From: Ailanthus altissimus
Lineage: Eukaryota; Streptophyta; Magnoliopsida; Sapindales; Simaroubaceae
Direction: 5' to 3'
Assembly (NCBI GenBank): GCA_946807835.1
Contig: OX327700.1
Span: forward strand, 28,742,001 to 28,806,000
DNA length: 64,000 nucleotides
Position numbers and translations under genes: made by a program. Below the pieces are notes generated by a model. That model was not told the DNA's origin and made no database searches. It saw only the letters and a list, made by a program, of their open reading frames with translations. This document shows, piece after piece, positions 37,692-49,712 of this stretch (positions within the stretch are counted from its first letter, which is position 1; each line of letters opens with the position of its first letter).

Positions 37692-40600
37692 ATGGTTCGG
37701 GTATTTCCAATATTCTATGAAACTCCTGGCTCGGAAGCGTGGCTTGCCGAACATTCGATGGTCCAAGTTGCGGCCGGCGGGTCGACCCAATCCGAGTCAA
37801 TAAATCAAATCCATTCCCCGCTTCCGCTAATATGTCGGAAAGCTCACAGGGCATACTCCTTGGGCATATTTTATGGAGAATCCCCTTTGAACTCCAGCTT
37901 TACTTTGATGTTGGCCGAGATCGTTTTCGTTATTTTGACCACTTGTCTCATTCGCTTTCTTCTCAAGCCTTTTAAACAACCTAGGGTTATCTCTGAGATC
38001 ATCGTAAGTTTCTCTCTCACTCTTCCGTAATGAACATTACCATCTAATGCTTTGTGTTGTGATTAAAAGAGTCTTAAATGCTCCTGGAACATTGTATCGC
38101 TCCATCAAATGGTAGTCTCTTGCTCCATGGAGTATTGCTCCCTTTTCGTTCAATTTTTATTTTATGTGTTTTTTCAATTTACATGTGATGATAACTTAAT
38201 GAAAAGAAAAAGATGTTCTGTTTAATGATCGGTTTAAAAGAAATACATACACTAGAAGTAGCAAAGATTTTTCCAATAAGTTGGCAGGGAATAGGGAGAA
38301 TTTCTCTTTTGCTCTCATCAGTATTTTCATGTTGTCTTCAAAAATTGGTATAACGTGCCAACTAATTTTCATTTGCTTCTAATCATTTCAAGGGCGGTAT
38401 AATAATTGGACCCTCCATTCTGGGGCGCAACAGGAAGTTTGCTGACAATATGTTTCCGGATAATGCTCAGTTCGTGATTAGAAACTTAGGAGTAATGGGT
38501 TTTATGTTTTTCCTCTTCATAGCCGGAGTGAAAATGGACATGACCTTTCTGAAAAGAATAGGCAAAAAGCACATTTACATAGCAGTGAGTGGAGTGATTC
38601 TTCCCTCAATAACGGTGACTGCCGTCGGATTACTCACAAGAAAATCGATGCCTGAGGAATTGGCCAATGTGAGTTCCATCTGGGGAATTGCAACATCTCT
38701 GGCAATAACATCATTCCCTGTTCTGTCCCCGGTACTTAAAGATCTAAACCTGCTTAGCTCTGAAGTTGGGCGAATGGCTATATCGTCGGCTATAATTGGC
38801 GATGCAATTGGGATAAATGCTCTCATTGCATTTGAAGCAGCGAAGCAAGGTGAAGTGGTGGGCATAAATGCTTTATGGTACATGATTTCTCTAGTAATTC
38901 TATTGACTTTCTTCGTCACCGCCGTCCGGCGAGTAATGATCTGGATTGTCGATAGAACGCCGGTGGGGAAGCCGGTGAGCCAAGGGTATATAGTTGGGAT
39001 CTTGATATGGGTTATGGTGATGGCGTTTTTAACAGACATGTTCGGAATGGCTATTGCAAACGGGCCATTGTGGCTGGGACTGGTGATTCCGGACGGACCG
39101 CCGCTGGGAGCCACCCTGGTGGAGAGGACTGAGACGATTGTAATGGAGTTTCTGATGCCATTCTCGTTTGCACTCGTGGGTTTGTACACTGATGTTTTCG
39201 CCATGAGTGAGCTCGGATGGTCGCATTTGTCACCACTCTTTGCAATGGTTTTAGCAGGTTATTTGTCGAAAGTTTTCGGAACTTTGGTTCCTGCGCTGAT
39301 ATATGAAATTCCATTCAGAGATAGTCTCACTCTCAGCCTCATCATGAGCTTGAGAGGCCAGGTTGAGCTTTTGCTCTACATCCACTGGATGGACAAATTG
39401 GTATGCAATCTCTCTGCTCCCTTTGATTATATATATAAATTTCTCTACAACCTCGTTGGTATATCAAAGCATCTATAACCAACTAACAAAAAATCATGCT
39501 ACATCTGGTTGAATGAAAGTAAGACCTTATCTTGCTTGTTGGTATTGAATAATACAGATGATAGGAATCCCGGCTTTCACGTTATTGGTGTTATCAACAA
39601 TAATAATAACTGGAGTAGCTGGGCCATTGACGCATTTCCTCTACGATCCAACGAGGCCATACATGGTGAACAGGAGGAGGACGATCCAGCATCACACCCC
39701 GAACACCGACCTTCGTCTAGTTGTTTGCATTCACGAGCAAGAAAGTGTTGCCGGCCTCATCAATCTCCTCGAAGTCTCCTACCCAACAATGAGCAGCCCA
39801 TTCTCAATCTACGCTCTTCATCTCGTGGAGCTCGTCGGCCGGGGGATCCCTCTGTTTGTGAACTACGAGCACCAGGAAGATAACCCAGAATACACCAACG
39901 ACGACGCCATTCACAATGCTCTCAGTCTCTACTCGGAGGCCAGAGGGGAATTGCACTTCCATGCATACACAGCCGTGGCGCCAATGCGATCGATGTATCA
40001 GAACATTTGTGAGCTCGCTCTGGACACCAAAGCTACTCTCATTGTATTGCCCTTTCACAAGGAGTACCCCAATAATCTTGAAGGGACTCAGATCCTTCGC
40101 CGGGGAGTGCATTCTTTAAACCTCCATGTCTTAGGCCATGCGCCTTGCTCCGTAGGGATTCTTGTCGACAAGGGTAATTTTAGAAACCCCATTGCTGGGG
40201 TCTCCATGATGGACTCCCACTCGATCCACCATTTTGTTGTGCTGTTCTTAGGAGGAGCGGATTGCAGGGAAGCCCTTGCTTATGCTGACAGAATGGCCGG
40301 GAACTTGAACGTTTCACTTACGGTGATAAGATTCTTGTCTCACAACCAAGAAGAGGATGATGAGATGGAGAAGAAGCTTGACGATGGGGTGGTGACGTGG
40401 TTCTGGGTGAAGAATGAAGCCAATGAGAGAGTGAGATACAGGGAAGTGGTGGTAAGAAATGGAGCTGAAACAGTGGCGGCAATACAGGCAGTGAATGACG
40501 ATGCTTATTGCGATCTTTGGATTGTGGGAAGATACCAAGGGATAAATGAGAAGCTTCTCGAGGGATTACAAGCATGGAGTGAAGATAACGAGCTTGGAGT

Positions 40601-40775
40601 GATAGGGGATTATGTTGCTTCCATTGATTTTGGTAGCACAGCTTCTGTGTTAGTGATACAACAGCAAGTACTGAGGGGCCAAGGACCCGCTATTGGTGGT
40701 TGGAGAAGAAAACTTGATCTTCTTCTTCTACCATATTATCACAAGTTTTGTAGCTCCCCCCCGGTTGTTGATTAA
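37692..40775 (+). CDS. Cation/H+ antiporter, CHX family (3 exons, 845 aa)
   Basis: A CPA2-type K+/cation-H+ exchanger of an endomembrane or plasma membrane. Exons are 37692-38003, 38393-39400 and 39558-40775; both introns are phase 0 with GT-AG ends. The joined protein is 845 aa, the usual CHX length. Residues about 66-93 form the first membrane segment, followed by the family motif KPFKQPRVISEI. Across the first junction comes GGIIIGPSILGRNRKF. Further helices continue to about residue 475. An acidic residue lies in IIGDAIG, the position of the transport aspartate region, and the signature SLRGQVELL follows near residue 425. The C-terminal about 350 residues are the soluble CHX tail (LRLVVCIHEQESVAGLINLLE onward). 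The first ATG after an in-frame stop was chosen; 37758 is an alternative start. Its subclass and ion are not decided. Confidence 0.93.
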
Positions 40776-42147
40776 AATTTTCTCAAAATTACTACTTTCT
40801 TTGCCCTGTCTAACAATCGTATTGTATAAATTTCTAGAAATTAATAAATGTTACGTGATTAAATGATACTTTGAACTTGGAAGAAACTAAATAATACTTT
40901 ATTTTTTGAGTTGTTTTTCCGGGTTAGTCGTTCAAAGACCTTTGGTCGCTATCCGGACCTCATAAAAAATGGGATCACTTCTTCTGGACTCATTGAGAAT
41001 GATTTGATCTAATTCATAGCTTATTAAAAATTAAAAAAAAACACTCTAGCATGTTAGCATTTCATATAAAATTTATTATGTCACCAATAGTGTCCTTACC
41101 CAGAATAAACTAAAAATTTTGTTCCTTTGAATTTTAATATAATCAACATTTTCTTTTTTTTTATATGAAAATTATTAAAAATATATGCGTGAGACATAAG
41201 ATTAAAAGTGTACATATATATATATAAAGACTAATTCGAAACTCTAACATAAAATACTGTAATCTAAATTTCCAAATAGAAAAGAAAAAAGATGGAATTC
41301 GTGTACCTTGAAACTTTAAAAAAAAAAAAAACATATGTATTTTTTTTTTCGATCTCATTTTAAAATTAGAATTCTCTTCTAAATTAAACTCTACTTAAAT
41401 TTTTAAAAATTTTCTAACATGTGTTTTGTATTAAACATAAACAGTTTTAATTTGTTATTTTGTTGTTTTATTTTTCTTTTTAATAATTATCAATACTCAC
41501 TAATCACATGTTAATAAAAAGTTAAAAAAAATTACCTTCAAAGAGGATTCGAATCCCTCTTTTAAATTTATAGTTACAACTAGTGCTCGTGATAATACGT
41601 TAAAAGCTACTCAAATTCTTCAAGCAAAAGCATTATATTTTTCTCTAGCTATTGATTTTCTTTATAAATTCCAACAATTTATTGTTCGTTATTTTTATTA
41701 TTATTTGTTTCTAAACTATAATTTTTTTTCTTAATTTTTCTACTTTTTCATTTGATGTTGCTTATTGGAAATATTTATTATTTCTTTTTTTAAATAATAT
41801 TTATTATTTCTTTTAATTGCAGTTACTTTTTCTTTTTTTAATAAACAACATGTCACTCTTTATGATTTTTCTCCTTTTAAAACTACAAACAATAATAAAA
41901 TACTTTTGCAATAGAACCAAAACGGTGCCGTATCATAATTACTAGAAACAAAAGTAGTTTGTTTGAGCCCATCATCGTGTCGAGGCCCGTCCCATAACAG
42001 ACCCTCCTGCTCTTCTCTGCATCTCATCACCACCGTCACCTTCCCCTTCGCGACTCCGCCGGTTAATCTCTCTCTATTTTCTTTTAGTGTTTTTTTTAAC
42101 GTTATTGTTGATTGAAAAAAGGATTCAGTTTTAGATTTATAGTAAAT
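40776..42147. other. Intergenic: CHX downstream flank and SWC6 promoter/leader
   Basis: AT-rich. Holds a 23-bp near-palindrome at 41540-41562 and site II-like motifs near 41966-41990. A possible 5'-UTR intron (GT at 42061, AG just before 42143) precedes the SWC6 start; this is a guess. Confidence 0.45.
41966..41990 (-). promoter_or_regulatory. Site II-like (TGGGCY) promoter motifs upstream of SWC6
   Basis: AGCCCAT and GGCCCGT lie about 160-180 bp before the ATG. Paired TGGGCY-type motifs are common in promoters of growth-linked plant genes. Position and sequence only; function is inferred. Confidence 0.35.
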
Positions 42148-43007
42148 ATGGAAGACGACCGCCGCATGTCAACTCGAACTCGTAAAGTTGCTCCTAAAAT
42201 GGCTGCCGCGCTTGCCAGCGCAGATAATAGAACCCAGGTTTTATTTATTTTTTTGGTTATTTCCATCTGGGTTTGAAGTAAATTAGAGAAAGTTTCGAGC
42301 TTGATCGTGAATATTGAATAGTGTGGGTTAAATTTGTAATCTTTTTAGGCAGCTCTGGCTCGGCTTGAAGCTCTAGAAAATGATAATGCCGGAATTGAAA
42401 CTGTGGAAATTAATGATGATGATGATGAGGCTTCTCTTGATGATGATGATGAAGGTTGGTCTTGAGCTTATTTACATGTTCATTGTATTTGTTTGTCACT
42501 GGCTTGTATGTCATCATGTTGTTCTTGTTTTAATTCATAGTTAAAAGAATTTGTTTTGTTTTGTTTCATTGCGTTTCGTTTTGGTTTGGTTTGGGATTGC
42601 AGGGTACATGCAAAAGAGGCAATCGAAGGGCACAAAACGCAAAACCAGGCAAGCAAAAGCGCTTGAGGATGCTAGGAAGGCCCCCAGATCATTCCTTGAG
42701 CTCTTACATGAGGTAACCATTTGTAAAAGGGATTAGCACTCTGGCTTTGTATTGTTTTGTTAAATTCTTAGGTTCTAATTCATTACTCTGTTTGGGATAT
42801 CAGGCAAATCTTGAATCTTTGCCTCCCCATGTTCCATCTTATTTGAGGGCAGCTGTGGGACCTCCAAGTTCAACTTCTCGCCGCCATTTCTGCACTGTTT
42901 GTGGTTTTACTGCCCGCTATACATGTGTCAAGTGTGGAATGCGCTTTTGTTGCATCCGTTGCCAGAATATACATAATGATACTCGCTGCCTCAAATTTGT
43001 TGCTTGA
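42148..43007 (+). CDS. SWC6: SWR1 complex subunit 6, zinc-finger HIT protein (4 exons, 169 aa)
   Basis: Subunit of the SWR1 chromatin remodeller, which exchanges H2A for H2A.Z; in Arabidopsis SWC6/SEF represses flowering through FLC. Exons are 42148-42237, 42349-42454, 42603-42712 and 42804-43007, all GT-AG, joining to 169 aa (Arabidopsis SWC6 is about the same length). The N-terminus (MEDDRRMSTRTRKVAPKMAA) is basic. An acidic Asp/Glu tract follows at about 52-66, then a Lys/Arg segment (KRQSKGTKRKTRQAKALEDA). The C-terminal HIT zinc finger has C132-x2-C135, C143-x2-C146, C151/C152, C155, H159 and C164, and ends CLKFVA. The frame is intact. It is convergent with the laccase gene, 0.8 kb away. 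Confidence 0.95.
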
Positions 43008-43784
43008 CTAATGAGAGACTTGAACTGGCGAGAATTTTACAAAATAGAGTCAGTCTTGAAGGTGACTCATTGTATAATGCTGTATGGACATTGTTAAGTT
43101 GATTTTCAGTAGATACCGGCTTCCTTAGGAAGAATGCTTTGCTCTGTTTTCTGGTTGTACTTTTAATCTTAATGGAGTTGATTATTGAAAAGAAAAAGAA
43201 GACTGTTGTCAATATATTCCTATTCTATTTCACAGGAATTTATCTCTGCACTCCTTAGTCATGCCATATTTCATTGTTCATGTTCCAGGTTCTAGTGAGG
43301 TTTCTTATTAGCCACTGAAAAGTGTGATCTAGGAGAGATGGTTATGGTCATCATCCAAGGAGCTAAGTAATCTTCACATTCACATAAGAATGGAATGTCT
43401 GCTAGATGGTGATCAGAACCCATTGCAACCTGCTCCGCCTTCCCCAACAGGTAGGCTAGATAGGAGTTCACCTCTACTTTTCTTGTTATCATGCATTTCT
43501 TAACTTTTAAACAGAATTTAAAATGGAGTAAAAGTGGATGATTATTAAACTTGGAATCCCCTTTCCTTGATTCGAAGAACAATATACTCAATCAAGAAGC
43601 TCACCAAATCAATTGCTTGACAGAAAAACATTCAACTAACTGACTTGTGGAAAAGAAGTATAACTAAGGTTTTAAGAATCCAGACGCAGACAAACAAGTA
43701 CTTATACATCTAAAGACTTCACGAGACAAGAAATCATGTAATCAGGGAACTAAATTCAATTGCTGGGATGCCTTTTTAACAATC
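43008..43784. other. Convergent intergenic spacer (3' flanks of SWC6 and laccase)
   Basis: No gene seen. It presumably holds both 3' UTRs and poly(A) signals. Confidence 0.6.
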
Positions 43785-46196
43785 TCAACAACGGGGCAGA
43801 TCTAGTGGTGGAGGCTGTACGGTCTGCAATTTCCCAACTCCATTCTCAACTAGGAAAGCCATCGCAAGACCCCAAGCTAAATGTGAATCTATGTGGCAAT
43901 GCAGTAGCCAAATTCCTGTTTCATCAGTTGAGGCAATTAGAGAATCTAAAATTAGAGTTATTGATATGGAAAACAGGGTTGCTGAGTCAATTAGAGAGTC
44001 TTAAAATAGAGTTATTGCTATAGAAAACAGGATTGCACCTAAGCATCAACTTTTGAATTCAGAAAATTACCTGGATTATTGGCCACAAATCTAATTGCAA
44101 CCCATCCACCTGGAGGTGTTCCAATGGTGTTTCTCTTGGGGGGGTCAATGAGGTTGAAACTTGCTGTATCTCTTCTTGGGTTAAAGTTACCAAAACCACT
44201 ACCTACAACATAGAATTCATGTCCGTGAAGATGCATAGGATGGTCCTCAGCTGTGACAATGTTTGTATCCTGCAACACAAGTTGTACTCTGGAACCATAC
44301 TTCAACTTGTAAAGCTTAGTTCCTCGAGTTGGTTGCCATAGACCCCGGCTTACATTGCCTGTATAATCAAATTGAACTGGAGGAACTGGGGGAAAGTCTG
44401 TGGTGAAGATGCCGGGTTGGCCTTGGTAGTAAGCTTGCATCAGGGAATTCCTCCTTGGGAATACAAAAGAGACATTGTTTATGCTGGCAGTGAAACGGGT
44501 TCCATTTGGACCTTGGCATCGGGGGCTGTTAGGATTTGTGCAGTTGATGAGACCCAAACCCACCGTAAAGAATAGATTCTCATCAATGACAGTTGGAACT
44601 TCAACCTGGTGTGGACTTTTGACCTGGGCAGTGTATGCAGTTGCTGTGGCTGTATCATTAAAGCCTGGGAGTCTAGGGAAGACTGGTGCTGGAGATTTCC
44701 CTTTCTTGGCAGTGCAGGGAGCAGATTTATATTCAAGGATTGCAGTTGTGGTGGTATTGTCAAAGGGAGCATTGGCAGTGTTGTAGGCATGTGCTGCCAT
44801 GTAGTATCGAGCTGGGGGTTGATCAGCTGTGAGGAGAACATTTGTTGTCTGACCTGGACCTATCATGATGACTGAGGTTGTAAAAGGCTTGGTATAGGAA
44901 GTATCAACACCAACAACTGTTAATTTGTGATTTGCCACCCCAAAGAAGAGTTCTTGATTCAGTGCAGAGTTAATAATTCTTAGAAGAACTGTCTCACCCG
45001 ATTCCACGGGAAATCTCACTGTTTCTGCATTGCAGTTTATAGTTATATTGCTAACTTTGGGATGCTGTAAACTACAAGAAGTTTCATAGCTATCCATGTT
45101 GTGAAAACAAGATAGAAGAACAGAAAAAGAGAAGTTTTAGCAAACCTTTGCTTGAGCATCTGTACAGATCGCCTGGTTGACCATTAATTGTAAATGCATC
45201 CGAAACATTTGGAGCTGCACCTGTGAAAAGTGCCTGCCTCAGGACATTCATGGGGTCTCTGTCCCACCACTCCCCTGTTTATTGTCATCTTGATTTGTTA
45301 GACTTATGCCATAATTCCATATTGCACTACATCATTGTTCAATAACTTCGATGAGGAAATGAAGCTAAGTTACCAAGAAGAATTGGGATTTCTCTCTTTG
45401 GCATCGGAAAGGGATATGGAAAACCCAGTTTAGGGTATATGATGAGAGCTCCGTAGACAGTGGCTCGAAGCCATCTGCTATGAGCATGCCACCACAAAGT
45501 TCCCTTTTGGTTTTCAATGGTGAAGCGGTATGTGTAACTCCTTCCTGGTAGGATTGGGCACTGCGTCACATATTCAGGACCATCTGCCCACGGATTTCGC
45601 AGCTGATGTAATCCATGCCTGATCAAATATCAAAATACGTTAGTGGTTTAAGCATGCAATGTTGAATGTGATAAAAGAGTTGTGCTTGGTCCAAATGATT
45701 CTCGTGGAGGTCTTGTTTAAGATTGAATGCATGTAACATCTATACATCCACTGCTTGAAATGATCAAATTTCACAGAATTGATGTTTATGAAACATATTA
45801 TATATATATAGCAATATACGTGATGATGAATACCAGTGGAGGGTGGCATTGTATCGAGCATTGTTGATAGCCTTGATTATAACTGTATCGCCATCTCGAA
45901 CTTCCAGTGTTGGTCCTGGGAACTGCCCATTCACTGTAATAATGTTGTGGGTTCTGCACAGCCTCTTCACTGGCTTGGCTTCAATCTGTTTCCATCAAAA
46001 CAGAGAAATTTATCACTAGTTTGTCTTTGCTTTTAAAACAGAAGCACAAGACAGGATGAAATGAAAAAGTGCATACAACAAACTCATGGTAGTGAAATTC
46101 TGCATGAGAAAAAGAAGCTAGGAAAGCAAACATGAACAAGAAACCAAGTAACAGGCAAAAGCTCCATGGCTTGATTGTGAAGTTAAGAAGCTCCAT
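43785..46196 (-). CDS. Laccase, secreted multicopper oxidase (6 exons, 576 aa)
   Basis: A p-diphenol:O2 oxidoreductase; plant laccases oxidise monolignols and other phenolics in the apoplast. Minus-strand exons are 46196-46077, 45985-45834, 45618-45374, 45274-45146, 45024-44071 and 43915-43785, all GT-AG, joining to an intact 576 aa. A hydrophobic signal peptide covers residues 1-32 (cut after SHA). Copper sites are HWHG (H90, H92), WWHAH (H135, H137), HPMHLHGH in exon 5, and HCHIDSH (H539, C540, H541, H545) with Leu550 as the axial position. The ending [13 protein letters not shown] resembles the LAC5/LAC12 group. A minus-strand TATAAGT lies at 46236-46242. The last intron holds a 54-bp tandem duplication (43934-44035). 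It is intact; its substrate is unknown. Confidence 0.95.
43934..44035. repeat. Tandem duplication, 54-bp period, in the last laccase intron
   Basis: Two copies start with CAATTAGAGA at 43934 and 43988 and share GAGTTATTG and GAAAACAGG. About 10% divergence. Confidence 0.88.
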
Positions 46197-47262
46197 AGTT
46201 GTTTCAATTAACTTTGTACCAGAGTATGGGCAAGTACTTATACTAAACAAAAAGCGGGAAAGGACATAAATTAGCTCAATTTTTTTTTTAATTATCTTTT
46301 TATTTTGAAAAGAGGAAACAAAAGAATTTATGTCATAACAAATTGGTTTATAGTCAACAGTGATACTTAATTTTAAAGGAGAAACTTAGTCCAACCATAA
46401 AGAGGATTTGGTGCACCCACTTATCCCATCAATCATCTTTTCTGTTAAACATGGCAAGATTCTCTACTTAAGACACTAATTCGCCATTAGTACCGAGCAT
46501 AATCACATTTTAATCTTGTTTCCAAGTGTAGTTAGTACAATTATAGAACTATGATGGATTAATGTTTCCAAACTTGAGAATGAATTTTAGAGCCATGTTT
46601 TCACTTTCAGTACCCAGATTAGGATCCTGCGTGATTCATTTTGAACGCCTACAGGGTTGAACCCATTGACCAAATAGCTTGAAAGACCAAACTAAAAAGC
46701 AAAATCAGTCAGTTAACAAGAAGATGAGTAGTTAGCTCAACAATTTTTAACTTGCCTGTCCTTGCATTATGTAAATTAAAAATATACATATTTAATATTC
46801 GACATTTCAACTTGTGAGTGAGTGGGGATTATGGATATGTGGTATAATAAAACAGAAAACATAGGAATCATAGGACAGTTGTGTAAGGTTGAAACATTAG
46901 CTTGGGTTTGGTAGAAGCAAGTAGAATAGCTGTATTATATCGTTTTGGCTTGGTTTAATAATAAAATCATTTTTCATTTTAAGAGTGAAAAGCCCATGGT
47001 TTCGACAACGTTTTAAGTATTACGTAGCCATCAACTTCAAAAACTTCATATAGAACCTCGACATAATCAATAGCTACAGAGGAAAGTTTGTGATGATGTT
47101 AAGAAAAGTATACACGTAACACTCTGAATTTCAACACGTACCACTCTGAAATCATGTGAATTAGTAGATTTTTACCGTACAACACAGCTTCATATCAACC
47201 TGCAAGTCTTCTTCATTGACTCTAAATCGGTAATAAAAAGAGCAGAAATTTTATATCTTTTT
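46197..47262. other. Intergenic, laccase promoter side
   Basis: Apart from the TATA-like element near 46236-46242, nothing was recognised. Confidence 0.5.
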
Positions 47263-48295
47263 TATTATGAATATTAAGTCATGTATTTTAATACGACATT
47301 CTAATGATATTAATTAAGTCATAATTTTAATATTTTTTTTATTTTATACGTAACAAAAAATTAAAAATTAATATCATAAAAAAGAATATATAAAATTAAC
47401 ACACCAATAAAGATAAAAAAAATAAATTAATTAACAAAACACAAGATATACGTGATTCAGCTCAAAATTGTCTACGTCCACGAAGGATCCATGATCCAGC
47501 TTCTTATTATTGAAGTAGATCACTAAGTATCTTCTTAAATCATCAATGATCTCACAAGACCCCTTAATATCTCTCATTGAGACCTCTAAGTATTTACCAT
47601 TGATCACCATGACTCCCTAAAACCTCTTAGTATCTCCTCATAAGAGATTTTTACAAAGAACACAAGAATAGCCCGAGCATTTAAGTCAAAAGGATTTATG
47701 GTGTTTCTCTTTTATTCATTCAAAGAACCTAAAGAAAAAACACTCCTCAAAGGTTACACCTAAGTGCACTACACACTTAGTATTTACTTAACTCCTCTAT
47801 TCTCTCTTATGGTTACATCTTGAAACCTTAGATGCTTGATCTTAAACAAGTGTTTACAAGTGTTTATATAGAGTGTATTTCGTGCCTACTAACTCTATTC
47901 CTTATTGGAGTAAGAGTCCACTTATTTTAGAAGTCCAAAACTTTTCAAAACTTAAAATTCTGAACCAAAACGAACATCCTGACGCGTCTGGACGCCGCGG
48001 CGCTCATCCCTGGGCACTGCGGGGCTGGCCCTTCTCACGCCTATCTGCAGCGCTGGTCTTCTATGTTGAGCGTCGCGGCTCTCAGCCCTGGGCGCCGTGG
48101 CGCTGGCAGCTTCTCCTGTGATTTCTTCGTTTCCTTCGCGTTTTCAAGTCCCGTTTTATTTTTTCTTTCGTGTTCGACACGTCCTAAATTTTTTCATACA
48201 TATCTTACACGTTCTAAACTTTTTATAATTCTCCACTTTAGTATTCATCTCAATTCTTATTTAATTAAAATTGTTAAATCACTAATTTTTTAACA
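47263..48295 (-). mobile_element. Solo LTR (about 1.03 kb), same family as 29666-30672
   Basis: Read on the minus strand it starts TGTTAAAAAATTAGTG at 48295 and is colinear with the solo LTR at 29666-30672, including the GC-rich block (47985-48110 here) and the GATCCATGATCC area near 47487. The 3' end near 47263 is eroded (CATAATA in place of CGCAACA), and no clean target-site duplication is seen. No internal sequence is present. Confidence 0.87.
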
Positions 48296-49712
48296 TTCTT
48301 TTTATAAAAAAAAAAAAAGTATGCTAAGACTTTAGAAAAGGTTTCCAAGTCGGATGCTATGGATGGGAAAAATCTTTGGTATTGCAGACCTCACAAGGAA
48401 ACACTCGACTAGGTAAATGTAAAAAGTGATAATAAAATTCCTGCTGCTAACTCCGAAGAAAATTTATACAATTATATTTTAACAATATTGATAAGAAGAG
48501 TGCTAGTGTCAATTGTTGTTATTGTATCAATAGCTATTTTTAAATTAATTAAAAAAAAATCCTTTACTTGCATTATGTTAATAAAATTATAATAAATATA
48601 AAATATTAAAATAGAGAGACGTAATTAATTAAAACGACGACAAACATAATCACAATTGAGGCTAACATTTCTCTATTTTACGTACATCTTTTCCCCCTTT
48701 GTGTCAATCTTACATGTAGAAACACTAAAGTAAACTAGCTTATAATCAAATCCAGATATTGTATTTTGTCAACATGATTATTAATTTTCTAAAGCATCAA
48801 TCAAGGAACTAATTTGCTAGTGGAAGAAGCTTTTTTTCTTCTTGAATTAGGTGTTTAATGTTGAAATTCATGCAAAGTTTGACAGGTCTCCACCGCTCCC
48901 CCAATTTTCCATTTAAATATGTACACATATATTCTTTATAACCAGAAGATCAGCTTTAGTTAGAAATATATGACTCTTTGTTAATGCATGATAAATGAAG
49001 AATTAGGTAGCCTGCCAACTAACCTTATTATACACGTATTATATATAGAGAGAAAATATATAGATATACCCTTAAATGTGAAACAGCAATTTAAGACCAC
49101 AGAATGGAAACTTTGACATTGCCCACTTACCACACGTATACAAGTTCTGTTACTGTTTTGTTAGAATTGTTGATTGGTGTTGATAGCAGACAGCGAACGC
49201 CACAATCTATCCGACTCTCTTATCTTCAAATTCAAAATCTTCCTCCTTTGCCTCCTGCAATTTACAATGATCTTATGTATCCTGAAAAGAGCAGTGCATT
49301 AAGCAGGATCCAAAAATTTGTAGCACAGGTTGAACAATTCTACAGATGATACATTGCCAAAATAAATGCTTAAGCAACTACAGTTTACAAGCCTGTAAGA
49401 ATCTGAAGGATAAATGTTTGTTTATTGTTACACTCTATCTGGAAAAGAAAAGAATTAAGAAATCAAAATTGTCTAAAAGGAGCCATCAATCACAAAACCA
49501 GTGCTCACGCATAATCTGGAATTAAACTCTCCAGACTAGAAGGAGCCAAAAAACAAAAGCTTTGTAAACAGAATTAGAACCCCCATGTCTTCTGATTCAA
49601 GCATTTCATTGGCTGGAGCGCTAAGAATTTGGAGAGTATAAAGGTTCCATGGCCTAAAGAAAAATTGCAAAAATGGGCAAAAGAGAAACTTCTGCGTCAT
49701 CGCCAAATTTCT
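48296..49712. other. Intergenic sequence
   Basis: Mostly AT-rich. An 81-codon open frame at 49104-49349 (+) starts METLTLPTYHTYTSS and has no domain I recognise. Part of this stretch may be the former 3' flank of the NAA25 pseudogene. Confidence 0.4.

Noticed and set aside
38575..39204. 209-codon open frame on the minus strand
   Set aside because: It is the antisense shadow of CHX exon 2, whose plus frame has clear family motifs.
43760..44023. 87-codon plus-strand open frame
   Set aside because: Antisense to the last laccase exon and intron; no domain.
47258..48300. Target-site duplication for the inverted solo LTR
   Set aside because: Both flanks are T-rich (TCTTTTT-like), so any apparent 5-mer match is not informative.
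49104..49349. 81-codon plus-strand frame
   Set aside because: Peptide not recognised, no start or splice context, adjacent to the end of a decayed gene; not called as a gene.
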